Notes under the pieces: generated by a model
What the model was told of the DNA's origin: nothing
Databases searched by the model: none
Seen by the model: the letters and a program-made list of their open reading frames with translations, nothing else
Made by a program: the position numbers and the translations under genes
Shown: in pieces, positions 1-8,179 of the stretch
Numbering within the stretch: position 1 is the first letter of the stretch
Layout of the letters: every line of letters starts with the position of its first letter
Source: Streptomyces sp. SW4
Lineage (GTDB): Bacteria > Actinomycetota > Actinomycetes > Streptomycetales > Streptomycetaceae
Reading direction: 5' to 3'
Length of the DNA: 64,000 nucleotides
Assembly (NCBI GenBank): GCA_003248315.1
Contig: QKWM01000004.1
Span: 4,771,001 to 4,835,000 of the forward strand

Positions 1-1177
1 CCGACCGTAAGGCCGGTGAATTGGACGCCAGTGTGGTGATGATCGGCATTCTGCCGACGCTGGACCGGGACGATCTGGTCTCCTCGAATCTTTCCGACGT
101 CGACCGGTACGCGCTGCTCAACGAACAGATCGTGGCCGCGCGCGGTGAGGACTTCCGTCTCGACATCGACGGCGTGGAGCGGCTGACCTGCACGTCGAAG
201 TCCATCGCGCCGGAGGCGGCCTGCACCTCCGTGCAGCTGCATCTCCAGGTGACGCCCGCGCGGTTCGCCGACGTGTGGAACGCGGCGCAGGCGGTCACCG
301 CCGCGCAGATCGCGGTCGGCGCCAACTCGCCCTTCCTGTTCGGCCGGGAGCTGTGGCGCGAGTCGCGGCCGCCGCTGTTCCAGCAGTCCACCGACACCCG
401 CCCGCCCGAGCTCCAGGCGCAGGGGTGCGGCCGCGCACCTGGTTCGGGGAGCGGTGGGTGACCTCCGCCTACGACCTGTTCGAGGAGAACCTGCGCTACT
501 ACCCCGCGCTGCTGCCGATCTGCGACGACGAGGACCCGCTGGAGGTCCTGGACGCCGGCGGGGTGCCCTCGCTCGCCGAACTGGTGCTGCACAACGGCAC
601 GGTCTACCGCTGGAACCGCCCGGTCTACGACGTCGCCGACGGTGTCCCGCATCTGAGGGTGGAGAACCGCGTGCTGCCCGCCGGCCCCACGGTCACCGAC
701 GTCCTCGCCAACGCGGCCTTCTACTACGGCGTCGTCCGCGCCCTGGCCGAGGAGTCCCGGCCGGTGTGGACCCGGCTGCCGTTCGAGGCCGCCGCGGCCA
801 ACTTCGACGCCGCGTGCAAGTACGGCATCGACGCCCGGTTCGAGTGGCCCCGGCGCGGCCGGCACGGCGGCACGGTGGAGGTCGACGCCGCCGCCCTGGT
901 CCTCGACGAGCTGCTGCCCCTGGCGGAGGCGGGCTGGACGCCTGGGGCGTGGAACCGCCGACCGCGACTTCTACCTCGGGTCGTCGAGGAGCGCTGCCGG
1001 CGCCGGGTCAACGGTGCGTCCTGGCAGGCGGCCACGTTCCACCGGGGACTGGAGGCGGGCCTGACCAGGGAGGCCGCGCTGGCCGCCATGACGCGGCGCT
1101 ACCGGGAGCTGACCTACCGGGGCGACCCCGTGCACCTGTGGCCGGTGGGGCTGCCGGAACCCGTTCCGGCGTCCTGA
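1..1177 (+). CDS. Glutamate-cysteine ligase-like protein (GCS2 family), 5' end outside window
   Basis: Most of a GCS2-type ligase, a family that uses ATP to join glutamate to the amine of cysteine or a related compound. The frame is open from base 3, so the N-terminus lies to the left; about 390 residues are visible. Stretches such as MIGILPTLDRDDL, ANSPFLFGRELWRES and RVENRVLPAGPTVTD fit the ligase fold. The frame breaks once in the G run at about 421-424. Three more single-base losses between about 914 and 973 cancel out, so the last part (VVEERCRRRVNGASWQ) is back in frame. Upstream neighbours are unknown, so I cannot say whether it serves a low-molecular-weight thiol, ergothioneine or another product. 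Confidence 0.75.
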
Positions 1178-1255
1178 GGCCGGCCGTCCGCCGGGCCTCG
1201 CCGGCCGCGCGTCCGACCGCCGGGGCCCTGCCCGCGGGCGTGCCCCTGTCCGGGG

Positions 1256-1364
1256 CGTGTGCTCCTCGGGCAGGGGCCTGCGTGCTCGTCGGGCAGGCCT
1301 GCGTGCTCGTCGGGCAGGGGCCCGCGTGATCGTCGGGCAGGCCGCGTGCTCGTCGGGCAGGGCC
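1256..1364. repeat. Tandem repeat, about 21 bp x 5
   Basis: Five imperfect copies of a unit close to GCGTGCTCGTCGGGCAGGCC lie between the ligase stop and the CPBP protease. Copies vary by small G/C length changes and one has a T-to-A-type substitution (GCGTGATCG). It lies ahead of the protease start I prefer, so I treat it as non-coding. Confidence 0.75.
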
Positions 1365-1397
1365 GCGAGTGCCCGCTCCCGGCTCATCGGGCAAGCT

Positions 1398-2310
1398 GTG
1401 ACGTCCCGAGTGGCAGCAGACGTCCGAGTGGCGGCAGTGGAGGCAGGCGTGCAGGCGGAGGCGGGCCCGGTGGGCGATGGGATTCCTCGGAAGCGGCCGG
1501 AGCGGCCGGAGCAGCCGGAGCGGCCCGAGCCGTTGTCCCGCCGGGTCCTGCGGGACGAGACCCTTCTCGTCCTGGCCCTGTCGCTGGGGCGAGCGGCGTC
1601 TCCGCCCTCATCAGCTTCGTCGGCTCGGTCACCCGGCCGGGCGGGCTGAAGGACCAGGCGGCCACCCTCAACGCCTCCGCTGCGCCGGGCCGCCCGTGGC
1701 TGGACCTGGCCTGGCAGCTGTTCGGGATCGCCACCGCCCTGGTGCCCGTCGTCCTCGTCGCCCACCTGCTGCTGCGCGAGGGCGGGAGCCTGCGCACCCT
1801 GGGCTTCGACCGGACCCGGCCCTGGCCCGACCTGGGCCGCGGCGCGGCGATCGCGGCCGTCATCGGCAGCACCGGCATCGCCTTCTACCTGGCCGCCCGG
1901 GGCCTCGGATTCAACCTCACCGTCGTCCCCGAGGCGCTGCCCGACGTCTGGTGGAAGTTCCCGGTGCTGATCCTCTCGGCGGCGCAGAACTCCGTCCTCG
2001 AAGAGGTGATCGTCGTCGGCTACCTGCTGCGCCGGCTCGACCAGCTGGGGTGGTCGCCGGGGGCGGCGATGGCGGCGAGCTCCGTACTGCGCGGCTCGTA
2101 CCACCTCTACCAGGGCGTCGGCGGCTTCATCGGCAACATGGTCATGGGCGTGGTGTTCGTGTACCTGTACCGGCGCTGGGGGCGGGTGGGCCCCTGGTGG
2201 TCGCGCACACCCTCCTCGACATCGGGGCCTTCGTGGGCTACGCGCTGCTGGCCGCAAGGTGGACTGGCTGCCGACGGCCTGAGCGGCTCCGGGCGCGGGA
2301 ACACCCGTAG
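1398..2310 (+). CDS. CPBP family intramembrane metalloprotease (frameshifted)
   Basis: Membrane protein of the CAAX protease/bacteriocin-processing (CPBP, Abi) family, which cuts substrates within the membrane using a metal ion. Several hydrophobic segments are visible (LFGIATALVPVVLVAHLLL, IAAVIGSTGIAFYLAARGL). The family motifs appear in order: glutamate pair in LEEVIVVGYLL, histidine in SSVLRGSYHLYQG, and the C-terminal histidine in VVAHTLLDIGAFVG. The frame shifts at about 1584 (GGGG run) and about 2195, so three frames carry the protein. GTG 1398 is my best start, but the true start is uncertain because a repeat array lies just upstream. It converges with the PhzF gene across a strong hairpin. 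Substrate and role are unknown. Confidence 0.75.
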
Positions 2311-2342
2311 CCCTCCGGGCGGTACACCCCGCCCGGAGGGCT
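2309..2342. terminator. Bidirectional intrinsic terminator
   Basis: Perfect 12-bp stem (AGCCCTCCGGGC at 2309-2320, its complement at 2331-2342) with a 10-nt loop, followed by TTT. It sits between the converging CPBP and PhzF genes and would serve both. Confidence 0.85.
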
Positions 2343-2360
2343 TTGCCCCGTCCGGGAGGG

Positions 2361-3169
2361 CTACGCCAGCAGCTCGCCCTCGATCACCGTGACCGCGCTC
2401 CCGGTCAGCAGCGTGCGGTCGCCGCGCAGCCCCGTGCGGACCCGGCCGGAGCGGGGCGAGGCCTGCAGGCCGGTCAGGTCGGTGCGCCCCAGGCGCTGCG
2501 ACCAGTACGGCGCGAGGGCGGTGTGGGCGCTGCCGGTGACCGGGTCCTCGTCGATGCCGACGTTCGGGAAGAAGCAGCGGGAGACGTAGTCGTAGCCGCC
2601 GGCCGGGTCCTCGGCGAGGGCGGTGGCGATGACGCCCCGCTCGGAGTGGGCGGCCAGCGCCTTGTGGTCCGGGGTCAGGGCCCGGACGGTCTTCTCGTCG
2701 GCGACCTCGACGAGCAGGTCGCCGACGTTCGGGCCGGTGTCCGCCGCGGCGAGCGGTTCGGCCCGAGCGCCTCGGCGACTCCGTCGGGAACGGCCACGGG
2801 GGTGAGCGGGGCGGTCGGGAAATCGAGGGTGATCGAGCCGTCCTGCCCGGGTGTCGCGACGAGGACACCGCTGCGGGTGGCGAAGCGGACCGGCCCTTCG
2901 TGGGCGCCGGTGGTGTGCAGCACGTGCGCCGTGGCCAGCGTGGCGTGCCCGCACATCGCGACCTCGCAGGCGGGCGTGAACCAGCGCAGCGCCCAGTCGG
3001 CCTCGCCGCCCTCGGGCAGGCGGTGGGCGAAGGCGGTCTCGGCGTGGTTGACCTCGAGGGCGATCTTCTGGAGCCGGTCGTCGTCCGGGAAGGCGTCGAG
3101 GAGGAGCACTCCGGCGGGGTTGCCCGCGAAGGGCCGGTCGGTGAAGGCGTCGACGATTCGGATGCGCAT
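2361..3169 (-). CDS. PhzF family isomerase/epimerase (frameshifted)
   Basis: PhzF proteins share the diaminopimelate epimerase fold and isomerise small metabolites; the substrate here is unknown. Seen: N-terminal MRIRIVDAFTDRPFAGNPAGV with the GNPAGV loop, then the family's catalytic glutamate in EVNHAETAF, and the second-domain motif DEDPVTGSAH. Length (about 270 residues) fits the family. One base is missing near 2762, where ALGP runs into EPLAAADTG. The start is ATG 3169; nothing longer in that frame looks better. It is divergent from the PadR gene, so the dyads at 3282-3317 could affect both. Confidence 0.85.
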
Positions 3170-3281
3170 GGCCCCGACGCTAGGCCCTCGGCGAAGGCGC
3201 GGGCCAAGGCCAATTCGAGAGTCCTGGACCGGAGGCGACGGGGCGCCCTGCCCGCGCCGGGTCTTGCCGACCGAGCTGTTC

Positions 3282-3317
3282 CGATATATCGTTGACGCAT
3301 CGCGACTGATCAACGAT
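3282..3317. promoter_or_regulatory. Two overlapping dyads upstream of padR
   Basis: A perfect 10-bp palindrome CGATATATCG (3282-3291) overlaps the left arm of a second dyad, ATCGTTGA (3288-3295) and TCAACGAT (3310-3317), arms perfect, 14-bp spacer. This AT-rich patch stands out in GC-rich DNA and ends 17 bp before the PadR start. Autoregulation by PadR is the likely use; that is inference. Confidence 0.65.
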
Positions 3318-3334
3318 GGAATGGAGTGAGGGCG

Positions 3335-3982
3335 ATGCGTACCCATGGATTCGAGCGCGGGCACGGTGGCCACGGACGTGGACAGGGCGACGCCTTCGGG
3401 TGCGGCCGGGGCGCCTTCGAGGGGTTGCGCGCGGCCTTCGGCCCCTTCGGGCCGGGTGGCCCCGGCGGTCCCGGCGGACCCTTCGGGCCGGGCTTCGGTC
3501 CGGGCCCCTGGGGCGGCCGGGGGCGGGGCGGGCCGAGGGGAAGGGCGCGCCGCGGTGACGTGCGCGCGTCGATCCTGGCCCTGCTGAAGGAACGGCCGAT
3601 GCACGGCTACGAGATGATCCAGGAGATCGCCGAGCGCAGCGGCGGGGCCTGGAAGCCCAGCCCCGGTTCGGTCTACCCGACGCTCCAGCTGCTGGAGGAC
3701 GAGGGGCTGATCGCCAGCGAGAGCGAGGGTGGCAAGAAGCTCTTCTCGCTCACCGAGGCGGGCCGGACCGCGGCCGAGGAGGGCCCGGAGGCGCCCTGGG
3801 AGGAGGCCTCGCGGGGCGTCGACTGGGAGGCCCTGAACGACATCCGGCAGGCCGGTTTCGGGCTGATGGAGGCGTTCGGCCAGGTCTGGAAGACCGGCAG
3901 CAAGGAGCAGCGCGAGAAGGCGCTGGCCGTCATCAACGAGGCCCGCAAGAAGCTCTACCTGATCCTCGCCGACGAGGACTGA
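3335..3982 (+). CDS. PadR family transcriptional regulator with glycine-rich N-terminus
   Basis: Intact 215-residue repressor of the PadR family, which bind DNA as dimers and often release it on contact with a small toxic molecule. The first ~75 residues are rich in Gly, Pro, Phe and Arg (FGPFGPGGPGGPGGPFGPG) and look disordered. The winged helix follows (ASILALLKERPMHGYEMIQE, then SPGSVYPTLQLLEDEGLI). The C-terminal helix carries the dimer interface (EQREKALAVINEARKKL). ATG 3335 is preceded by GGAG about 8 nt away. The nested palindromes just upstream point to autoregulation. A Gly-rich tail before a PadR domain is common in Streptomyces, as I recall. Targets other than itself are unknown; the divergent PhzF gene is a candidate. 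Confidence 0.9.
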   Translation: MRTHGFERGHGGHGRGQGDAFGCGRGAFEGLRAAFGPFGPGGPGGPGGPFGPGFGPGPWGGRGRGGPRGRARRGDVRASILALLKERPMHGYEMIQEIAERSGGAWKPSPGSVYPTLQLLEDEGLIASESEGGKKLFSLTEAGRTAAEEGPEAPWEEASRGVDWEALNDIRQAGFGLMEAFGQVWKTGSKEQREKALAVINEARKKLYLILADED

Positions 3983-4036
3983 GGGCCCCTGGCCGGCCGA
4001 CGGCCCGGCCCGGCCGGTTCGCCGGCCCGCCGGCAG

Positions 4037-4064
4037 GCGCCCCGCGGATCCCTCCGCGGGGCGC
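4037..4064. terminator. Intrinsic terminator after padR
   Basis: 12-bp perfect stem GCGCCCCGCGGA / TCCGCGGGGCGC with a TCCC loop, followed by TT. It lies 55 bp after the PadR stop and ahead of the converging small gene. Confidence 0.8.
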
Positions 4065-4172
4065 TTCCGCGTTCCCGCCCGCGGGAGGAACGCCCGCCGG
4101 TCGGAACGCGTGACCGGGCGGAACGCGTGACCGGGCGGCGTCGGCGCCGCGGCCCCGGGGCTTCGGTGTCCG

Positions 4173-4361
4173 TCAGCCCACCCGGCGTATGACGGCCGCG
4201 TCGAACAGGTCCCAGGCGCGCGGGAAGGGGCTCTCGTCGTGGCAGTGCCACGCCTCCCAGAACAGGTCGGCGGGCAACGCGTCCTCCGGTGCGTCCACCC
4301 GGTACACGTACTGCCTGCCGTCCACCGCAGGCAGGGCCACCAGCCAGCACTCGTTCCTCAT
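4173..4361 (-). CDS. Small protein of unknown function, 62 aa
   Basis: Open frame of 62 residues starting at ATG 4361, MRNECWLVALPAVDGRQY..., ending AWDLFDAAVIRRVG. It is rich in Trp, Asp and Ala with no signal peptide or membrane segment. Codon use is Streptomyces-like and the amino-acid mix looks like a folded protein rather than a shadow frame. I do not recognise the family. It converges with padR and is divergent from the Clp-N-like gene; the 184 bp between holds an AAGGAGGAGA stretch near 4460 but no clear gene. Confidence 0.55.
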   Translation of the reverse strand: MRNECWLVALPAVDGRQYVYRVDAPEDALPADLFWEAWHCHDESPFPRAWDLFDAAVIRRVG

Positions 4362-4545
4362 GCCCTGGTTGGACCGCCGGCGAGGCGCCCGGGTTGCCCA
4401 CGGGGGCGTGAAGCAAGGCGGCGCGCGCCGGTGGGGGGAATCGGCCTGATCTCATCCGTAAGGAGGAGATTCCGGCCCCCGGCGTCCACTCCGCGTGGGA
4501 CGCGAAAATGCTTCCCTTCGGGGATGACCCGGGCCGACGGGGCTG

Positions 4546-5106
4546 ATGGGGTGGGAGTGTGCAACCCCGAATCCCCGGCAGTCGACCGGTGAGCAGCACG
4601 GCCGGCGGCCGGACGGCATCGACGGCGTCGACGGCGACGCCCCGCTCAGCGCCGAGCTGGCCGTGGTGGTCTCCGGCGCGCGCCGCAGGGCGGTGCGGGA
4701 CGGGGACCGGCAGATCGACACGGCGCACCTGCTGCACTCGCTCCTGGAGTACGACGCGGAGGTCCGGGCCGTGCTCGGCGACGGCCCCCAGCTCGCCCGG
4801 CTGTTCGGCTACCTCGTGCAGCGCAGCATCGGCTACGGCCTGCGCTGGCAGAGCGCCGTCGAGGACTCCGGCGCGGTCCCCGTGGTGACCGGGACCGCCG
4901 GCTTCTCGCCGCTGGCCGCGGCCTGCCTGGAGTACGCCCGTGCGCGTGCCGCCCGGCGCGACGGCGCCGAGGCCCGCGGCACCGACCTGCTCGCCGCCCT
5001 CGTCGCGGACCCCGAGGCGCGGGCCGTCGAGGTGCTCGGCCGGGCCGGTCTCGACCCCGCCCTGGTGCTCGCCCGTCTGGAGGGCCGGGCCGAGCCGGCG
5101 TCCTGA
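4546..5106 (+). CDS. Clp N-terminal-domain-like protein
   Basis: About 180 residues resembling a stand-alone Clp N-terminal repeat domain, the substrate- or adaptor-binding part of ClpA/ClpC, without an ATPase. Two helical repeats are visible: LSAELAVVVSGARRRAVRDG...IDTAHLLHSLL and later FSPLAAACLEYARARAARR...GTDLLAALVAD, each with the (D/G)T-H/D-LL pattern of Clp repeats. The start is unsure. ATG 4546 is in frame, but GTG 4589 (encoding SSTAGG) reaches the same protein if one base was lost near 4610, which fits the error pattern of this window. It may act as an adaptor or decoy for Clp protease; that is inference. Confidence 0.65.
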   Translation: MGWECATPNPRQSTGEQHGRRPDGIDGVDGDAPLSAELAVVVSGARRRAVRDGDRQIDTAHLLHSLLEYDAEVRAVLGDGPQLARLFGYLVQRSIGYGLRWQSAVEDSGAVPVVTGTAGFSPLAAACLEYARARAARRDGAEARGTDLLAALVADPEARAVEVLGRAGLDPALVLARLEGRAEPAS

Positions 5107-5116
5107 CGGCGTCCAG

Positions 5117-5138
5117 CCGTTGAGACAGGTGTCAACGG
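5117..5138. promoter_or_regulatory. Inverted repeat after the Clp-N-like gene
   Basis: Perfect 7-bp arms CCGTTGA (5117-5123) and TCAACGG (5132-5138) with an 8-nt spacer, 38 bp before the EamA start. It could be a short terminator for the upstream gene or an operator for the exporter; the sequence alone does not decide. Confidence 0.5.
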
Positions 5139-5175
5139 GGGTGACGCTCATGTCGTCGCCTGTCATCATGTGCCG

Positions 5176-6173
5176 GTGCATACGTCTGACAGCGCTCAGG
5201 GCAGCCGTGGCAAGGGCGTCGGGATCGGTCTCGCGCTCGTCTCGGCGGTCGCCTTCGGCGGTTCCGGTGTCGCGGCCAAGCCGCTGATCGAGGCGGGCCT
5301 GGACCCGCTCCACGTGGTGTGGCTGCGGGTGGCCGGCGCCGCCCTCGTCATGCTGCCGCTCGCCGTGCGCCACCGCGGGCTGCTGCGCCGCCGCCCGGGA
5401 CTCCTCGCCGGGTTCGGACTGCTCGCGGTGGCCGGTGTGCAGGCCTGCTACTTCGCCGCCCTCTCCCGTATCCCCGTCGGGGTCGCGCTGCTCGTCGAGT
5501 ACCTGGCCCGGCCCTGGTGCTCGGCTGGGTGCGGTTCGTGCAGCGGCGGCCGGTGACCCGGGCCGCCGCGCTCGGCGTGGTCCTCGCCGTCGGCGGCCTG
5601 GCCTGCGTCGTGGAGGTGTGGTCCGGGCTCGGCTTCGACGCCCTCGGACTGCTGCTCGCCCTCGGCGCCGCCTGCTGCCAGGTCGGCTACTTCGTCCTGT
5701 CCGACCAGGGCAGCGACGCCGGCGAGGACGCCCCCGACCCGCTCGGCGTCATCGCCTACGGACTGCTCGTCGGCGCCGCCGTGCTCACCGTCGTCGCCCG
5801 GCCCTGGGGCATGGACTGGTCCGTGCTCGCGGACACCGCGCCGATGAACGGGACGCCGGTCGCCGCCGCCCTGCTGCTCGGCTGGATCGTGCTCGTCGCC
5901 ACCGTCCTCGCCTACGTCACCGGCATCGTGGCCGTGCGCCGTCTCTCGCCCCAGGTCGCCGGTGTCGTGGCCTGTCTGGAAGCGGTGGTCGCCACCGTCC
6001 TGGCCTGGGTGCTGCTCGGCGAGCACCTGTCGGCGCCGCAGATCGCCGGCGGCGTCGTGGTCCTCGTCGGCGCCTTCATCGCCCAGTCGTCGGCGCCCGC
6101 GAAGAACTCCGCGGAACCGGTGGCCGGCGGCGGCCCGGAAAGGGAGTTGTCCGCCCGGGGAACGGCCGCCTAA
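5176..6173 (+). CDS. EamA/DMT family transporter 1 (frameshifted)
   Basis: Ten-helix drug/metabolite transporter, a family that exports amino acids, nucleosides or small toxic compounds. The two internal EamA repeats are clear: first half from GIGLALVSAVAFGGSGVAA, second half ending with LEAVVATVLAWVLLGEHLS and the final helix IAGGVVVLVGAFIAQSS. A single base is missing near 5505, where EYLA should continue as PALVLGWVRF. GTG 5176 (MHTSDSAQG) is preferred over GTG 5170 because it leaves a normal N-terminus. A second EamA gene follows 250 bp later. Substrate unknown. Confidence 0.88.
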
Positions 6174-6183
6174 GGTGCGGACC

Positions 6184-6233
6184 ATGCATTCGGACGCACG
6201 CGTTCTTCCGCCTCCGGCCCGCTAGAGCGGGCC
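6184..6233 (+). promoter_or_regulatory. Leader ORF of 13 codons with hairpin over its stop codon
   Basis: ATG 6184 opens a 13-codon frame, MHSDARVLPPPAR, ending at TAG 6223-6225. A perfect 7-bp hairpin GGCCCGC / GCGGGCC (6216-6233) puts that stop codon in its TAGA loop. The Pro-Pro-Pro run just before the stop is a known class of slow or stalling sequence for ribosomes. About 190 nt separate it from the EamA start. The layout resembles translation-coupled attenuation in actinobacterial resistance genes; this is inference, as I recognise no named element. Confidence 0.5.
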
Positions 6234-6423
6234 CCGCGATCCGCCCGGCGCGCCGTCGCCGGGCCGGACGGTGCTGCCCGCGGACGCAGTCCCCGGAAAC
6301 CCGCGTTCCCGTTCCCGCGCTCCCGCCGTGCCGGTGTCGATCCGGCGCTCGCCGGTGCGCCGCCACGGGGCCGGGTCTCCTCCCGACCTTCCGCGCCCTG
6401 CGCGCGTCTGCGGAGAGAAACTC

Positions 6424-7381
6424 GTGTCGAATGCCGTCTCCGGCCTGCCCGTCGGGCGAGGCCTTCTGTATCTGATCGTCGCCGGTGCCGCCTGGGGCAC
6501 CGCGGGGGCCGCGGCCTCGCTGGTGTACCGCGCCAGCGACATGGGCCCGGTCGCCCTGTCGTTCTGGCGCTGCGCGGCGGGGCTCGTGCTGCTGCTCGCG
6601 GTGCGCCCGCTGTCCGCCGGCCCCGGGGCCGTACCGCCGCGCCGGCCGCGCCCCTCGCCGTCCGGGTACGGCGTGCCGTCGTGACCGGCCTCGGACTCGC
6701 CGTGTTCCAGACCGCCTACTTCGCCGCGGTGCAGGCCACCGGACTGGCCGTCGCCACCGTCGTCACCCTCGGGGCCGGGCCGGTGCTGATCGCCCTCGGG
6801 GCACGGTCGGCGCTGGGCGAGCGCCTCGGCCGGGGCGGGGCCGCCGCGGTCGCCGGTGCCCTGACGGGGCTCGCCGTGCTGGTCCTCGGCGGCGGCAGCG
6901 GCAGCGTACGGCCCTGGGGCGTGCTCCTGGCGCTGCTGTCCGCCGCCGGGTACTCGGCGATGACGCTGCTCACCCGCTGGTGGGGAAGGGACGGGTCGGC
7001 CGACGCCGCCGACACCTCCGTCGGGGCGTTCGCCGTCACGAGCCTGTGCCTGCTGCCCCGGCCCTCGTCGAGGGGCTGGTGCCGCACACCGCCGACCCGG
7101 TGCGGCTGCTGTGGCTGATGGCGTACGTCGCCGCCGTCCCGACCGCCCTCGCCTACGGCCTGTACTTCGCGGGCGCCGCGGTGGTCCGGTCGGCCACCGT
7201 CTCGGTGATCATGCTGCTGGAGCCGGTGTCCGCGGCGGCCCTCGCGGTGGTGCTGCTCGGCGAGCACCTCACGGCGGCGACGGTGGCCGGCACCCTGCTG
7301 ATGCTCGGCTCGGTCGGCGGCCTGGCCGTCGCCGAGGCGCGCGGCGCGCGGACCCGCGAGCGGCAACCGGTCCTCGCCTGA
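6424..7381 (+). CDS. EamA/DMT family transporter 2 (frameshifted)
   Basis: Second EamA exporter in a row, about 320 residues, sharing with its neighbour the late motif LLEPVSAAALAVVLLGEHL. The start GTG 6424 has a good ribosome site (GGAGAGA, about 6 nt away). Two single-base losses split it: one in the GC-rich stretch near 6640-6660, where the frame moves to VRRAVVTGLGLAVFQTAYF, and one near 7062, where it moves to ALVEGLVPHTADPVRLL. Ten membrane segments can be read across the three frames. It is preceded by the leader ORF/hairpin and ends in a strong bidirectional terminator. Substrate unknown. Confidence 0.87.
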
Positions 7382-7407
7382 CGCCGGCGCGCCGCGCGCG
7401 TCGCCGA

Positions 7408-7433
7408 GGGGCCTGCCGGCAGCGGCAGGCCCC
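7408..7433. terminator. Bidirectional intrinsic terminator
   Basis: Perfect 11-bp stem GGGGCCTGCCG / CGGCAGGCCCC with GCAG loop, between the converging EamA 2 and flavin-binding genes. Confidence 0.82.
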
Positions 7434-7455
7434 GCCGGTCACCGGCCGGCCGCTG

Positions 7456-8141
7456 TCACAGCCGCGCCAGGTAGCCGGGCAGACCGGTGCCGGCGGCCAG
7501 GTCCGGGTCGGGCACGGGCGCGTCGTACCCCTTGCGCAGCGGGACGAGGCCGGCCCAGTGGGGCAGGGCGAGGTCCTCGGGCTCGTCCTTGACCCCGCCG
7601 GTGCGGAGCTTGGCCGAGACCTCGCCGAGGTCCAGGCGGAGCACCGCGGTGGCGGCCAGCTCCTTCTTGTTCGCCGGCCGCGAGTCGCGCGAGCGGCCCG
7701 GCACCACATGGTCGACCAGGGCGTCCAGCGCCGTGCGCTTCTCCTCGGGGTCGGTCACGTCGTACGCGGTGCCGTGCACCACCACCGACCGGTAGTTGAT
7801 CGAGTGGTGGAAGGCGGAGCGCGCCAGCACCAGCGCGTCGACATGCGTGACCGTCAGGCACACCGGCAGCCCCGGATCGGCCTGCCCGCCATCCGCAGCG
7901 GGCGCGAACCCGTCGAGCCGTGCACGTACAGCCGCTCCCCGACGCGGCCGAACAGCGTCGGCAGCACCACGGGCGCGCCGTCGCGGACGAAGCCGAGGTG
8001 GCAGACGTAGGCCTCGTCGAGTATCGCGTGCACCAGTTCCCGGTCGTACGACGCCCGGTCCGCGGAGCGGGTGGGGACGGTGCGGTCGGTCGGGGTGTAG
8101 GCGGTGGCGGGCTGCGGCGGCGTCTGCGCGGTCCCCTGCAT
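7456..8141 (-). CDS. Pyridoxamine 5'-phosphate oxidase family protein (frameshifted)
   Basis: Split-barrel flavin-binding protein of about 228 residues. The N-terminal half reads LVHAILDEAYVCHLGFVRDG with GAPVVLPTLFGRVGERLYVHG, typical of this FMN fold. The C-terminal half continues VCLTVTHVDALVLARSAFHH and NYRSVVVHGTAYDV. One base is missing near 7875. ATG 8141 is chosen because GGAGAG lies just upstream of it; a TTG at 8153 is possible but has no such site. It is divergent from a MocR regulator. Since MocR proteins bind PLP, a link to vitamin B6 handling is plausible, but these split-barrel proteins act on many substrates. Confidence 0.82.
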
Positions 8142-8163
8142 GGCGCTCTCCAATGTATTAGTG

Positions 8164-8179
8164 CATAATTGGCTTTGTG
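8164..8179 (+). promoter_or_regulatory. Candidate -10 box for a leaderless mocR transcript
   Basis: CATAAT at 8164-8169 is a near-consensus -10 hexamer ending 7 nt before GTG 8177. A transcript starting there would begin at or next to the start codon, so the mRNA would be leaderless; no Shine-Dalgarno sequence is present. The AT-rich patch 8151-8175 also serves the divergent flavoprotein gene. Confidence 0.5.

Noticed and set aside
4358..4564. 68-codon minus-strand frame upstream of the 62-aa gene
   Set aside because: Pro/Arg-rich product with no domain; overlaps the likely promoter region of the Clp-N-like gene.
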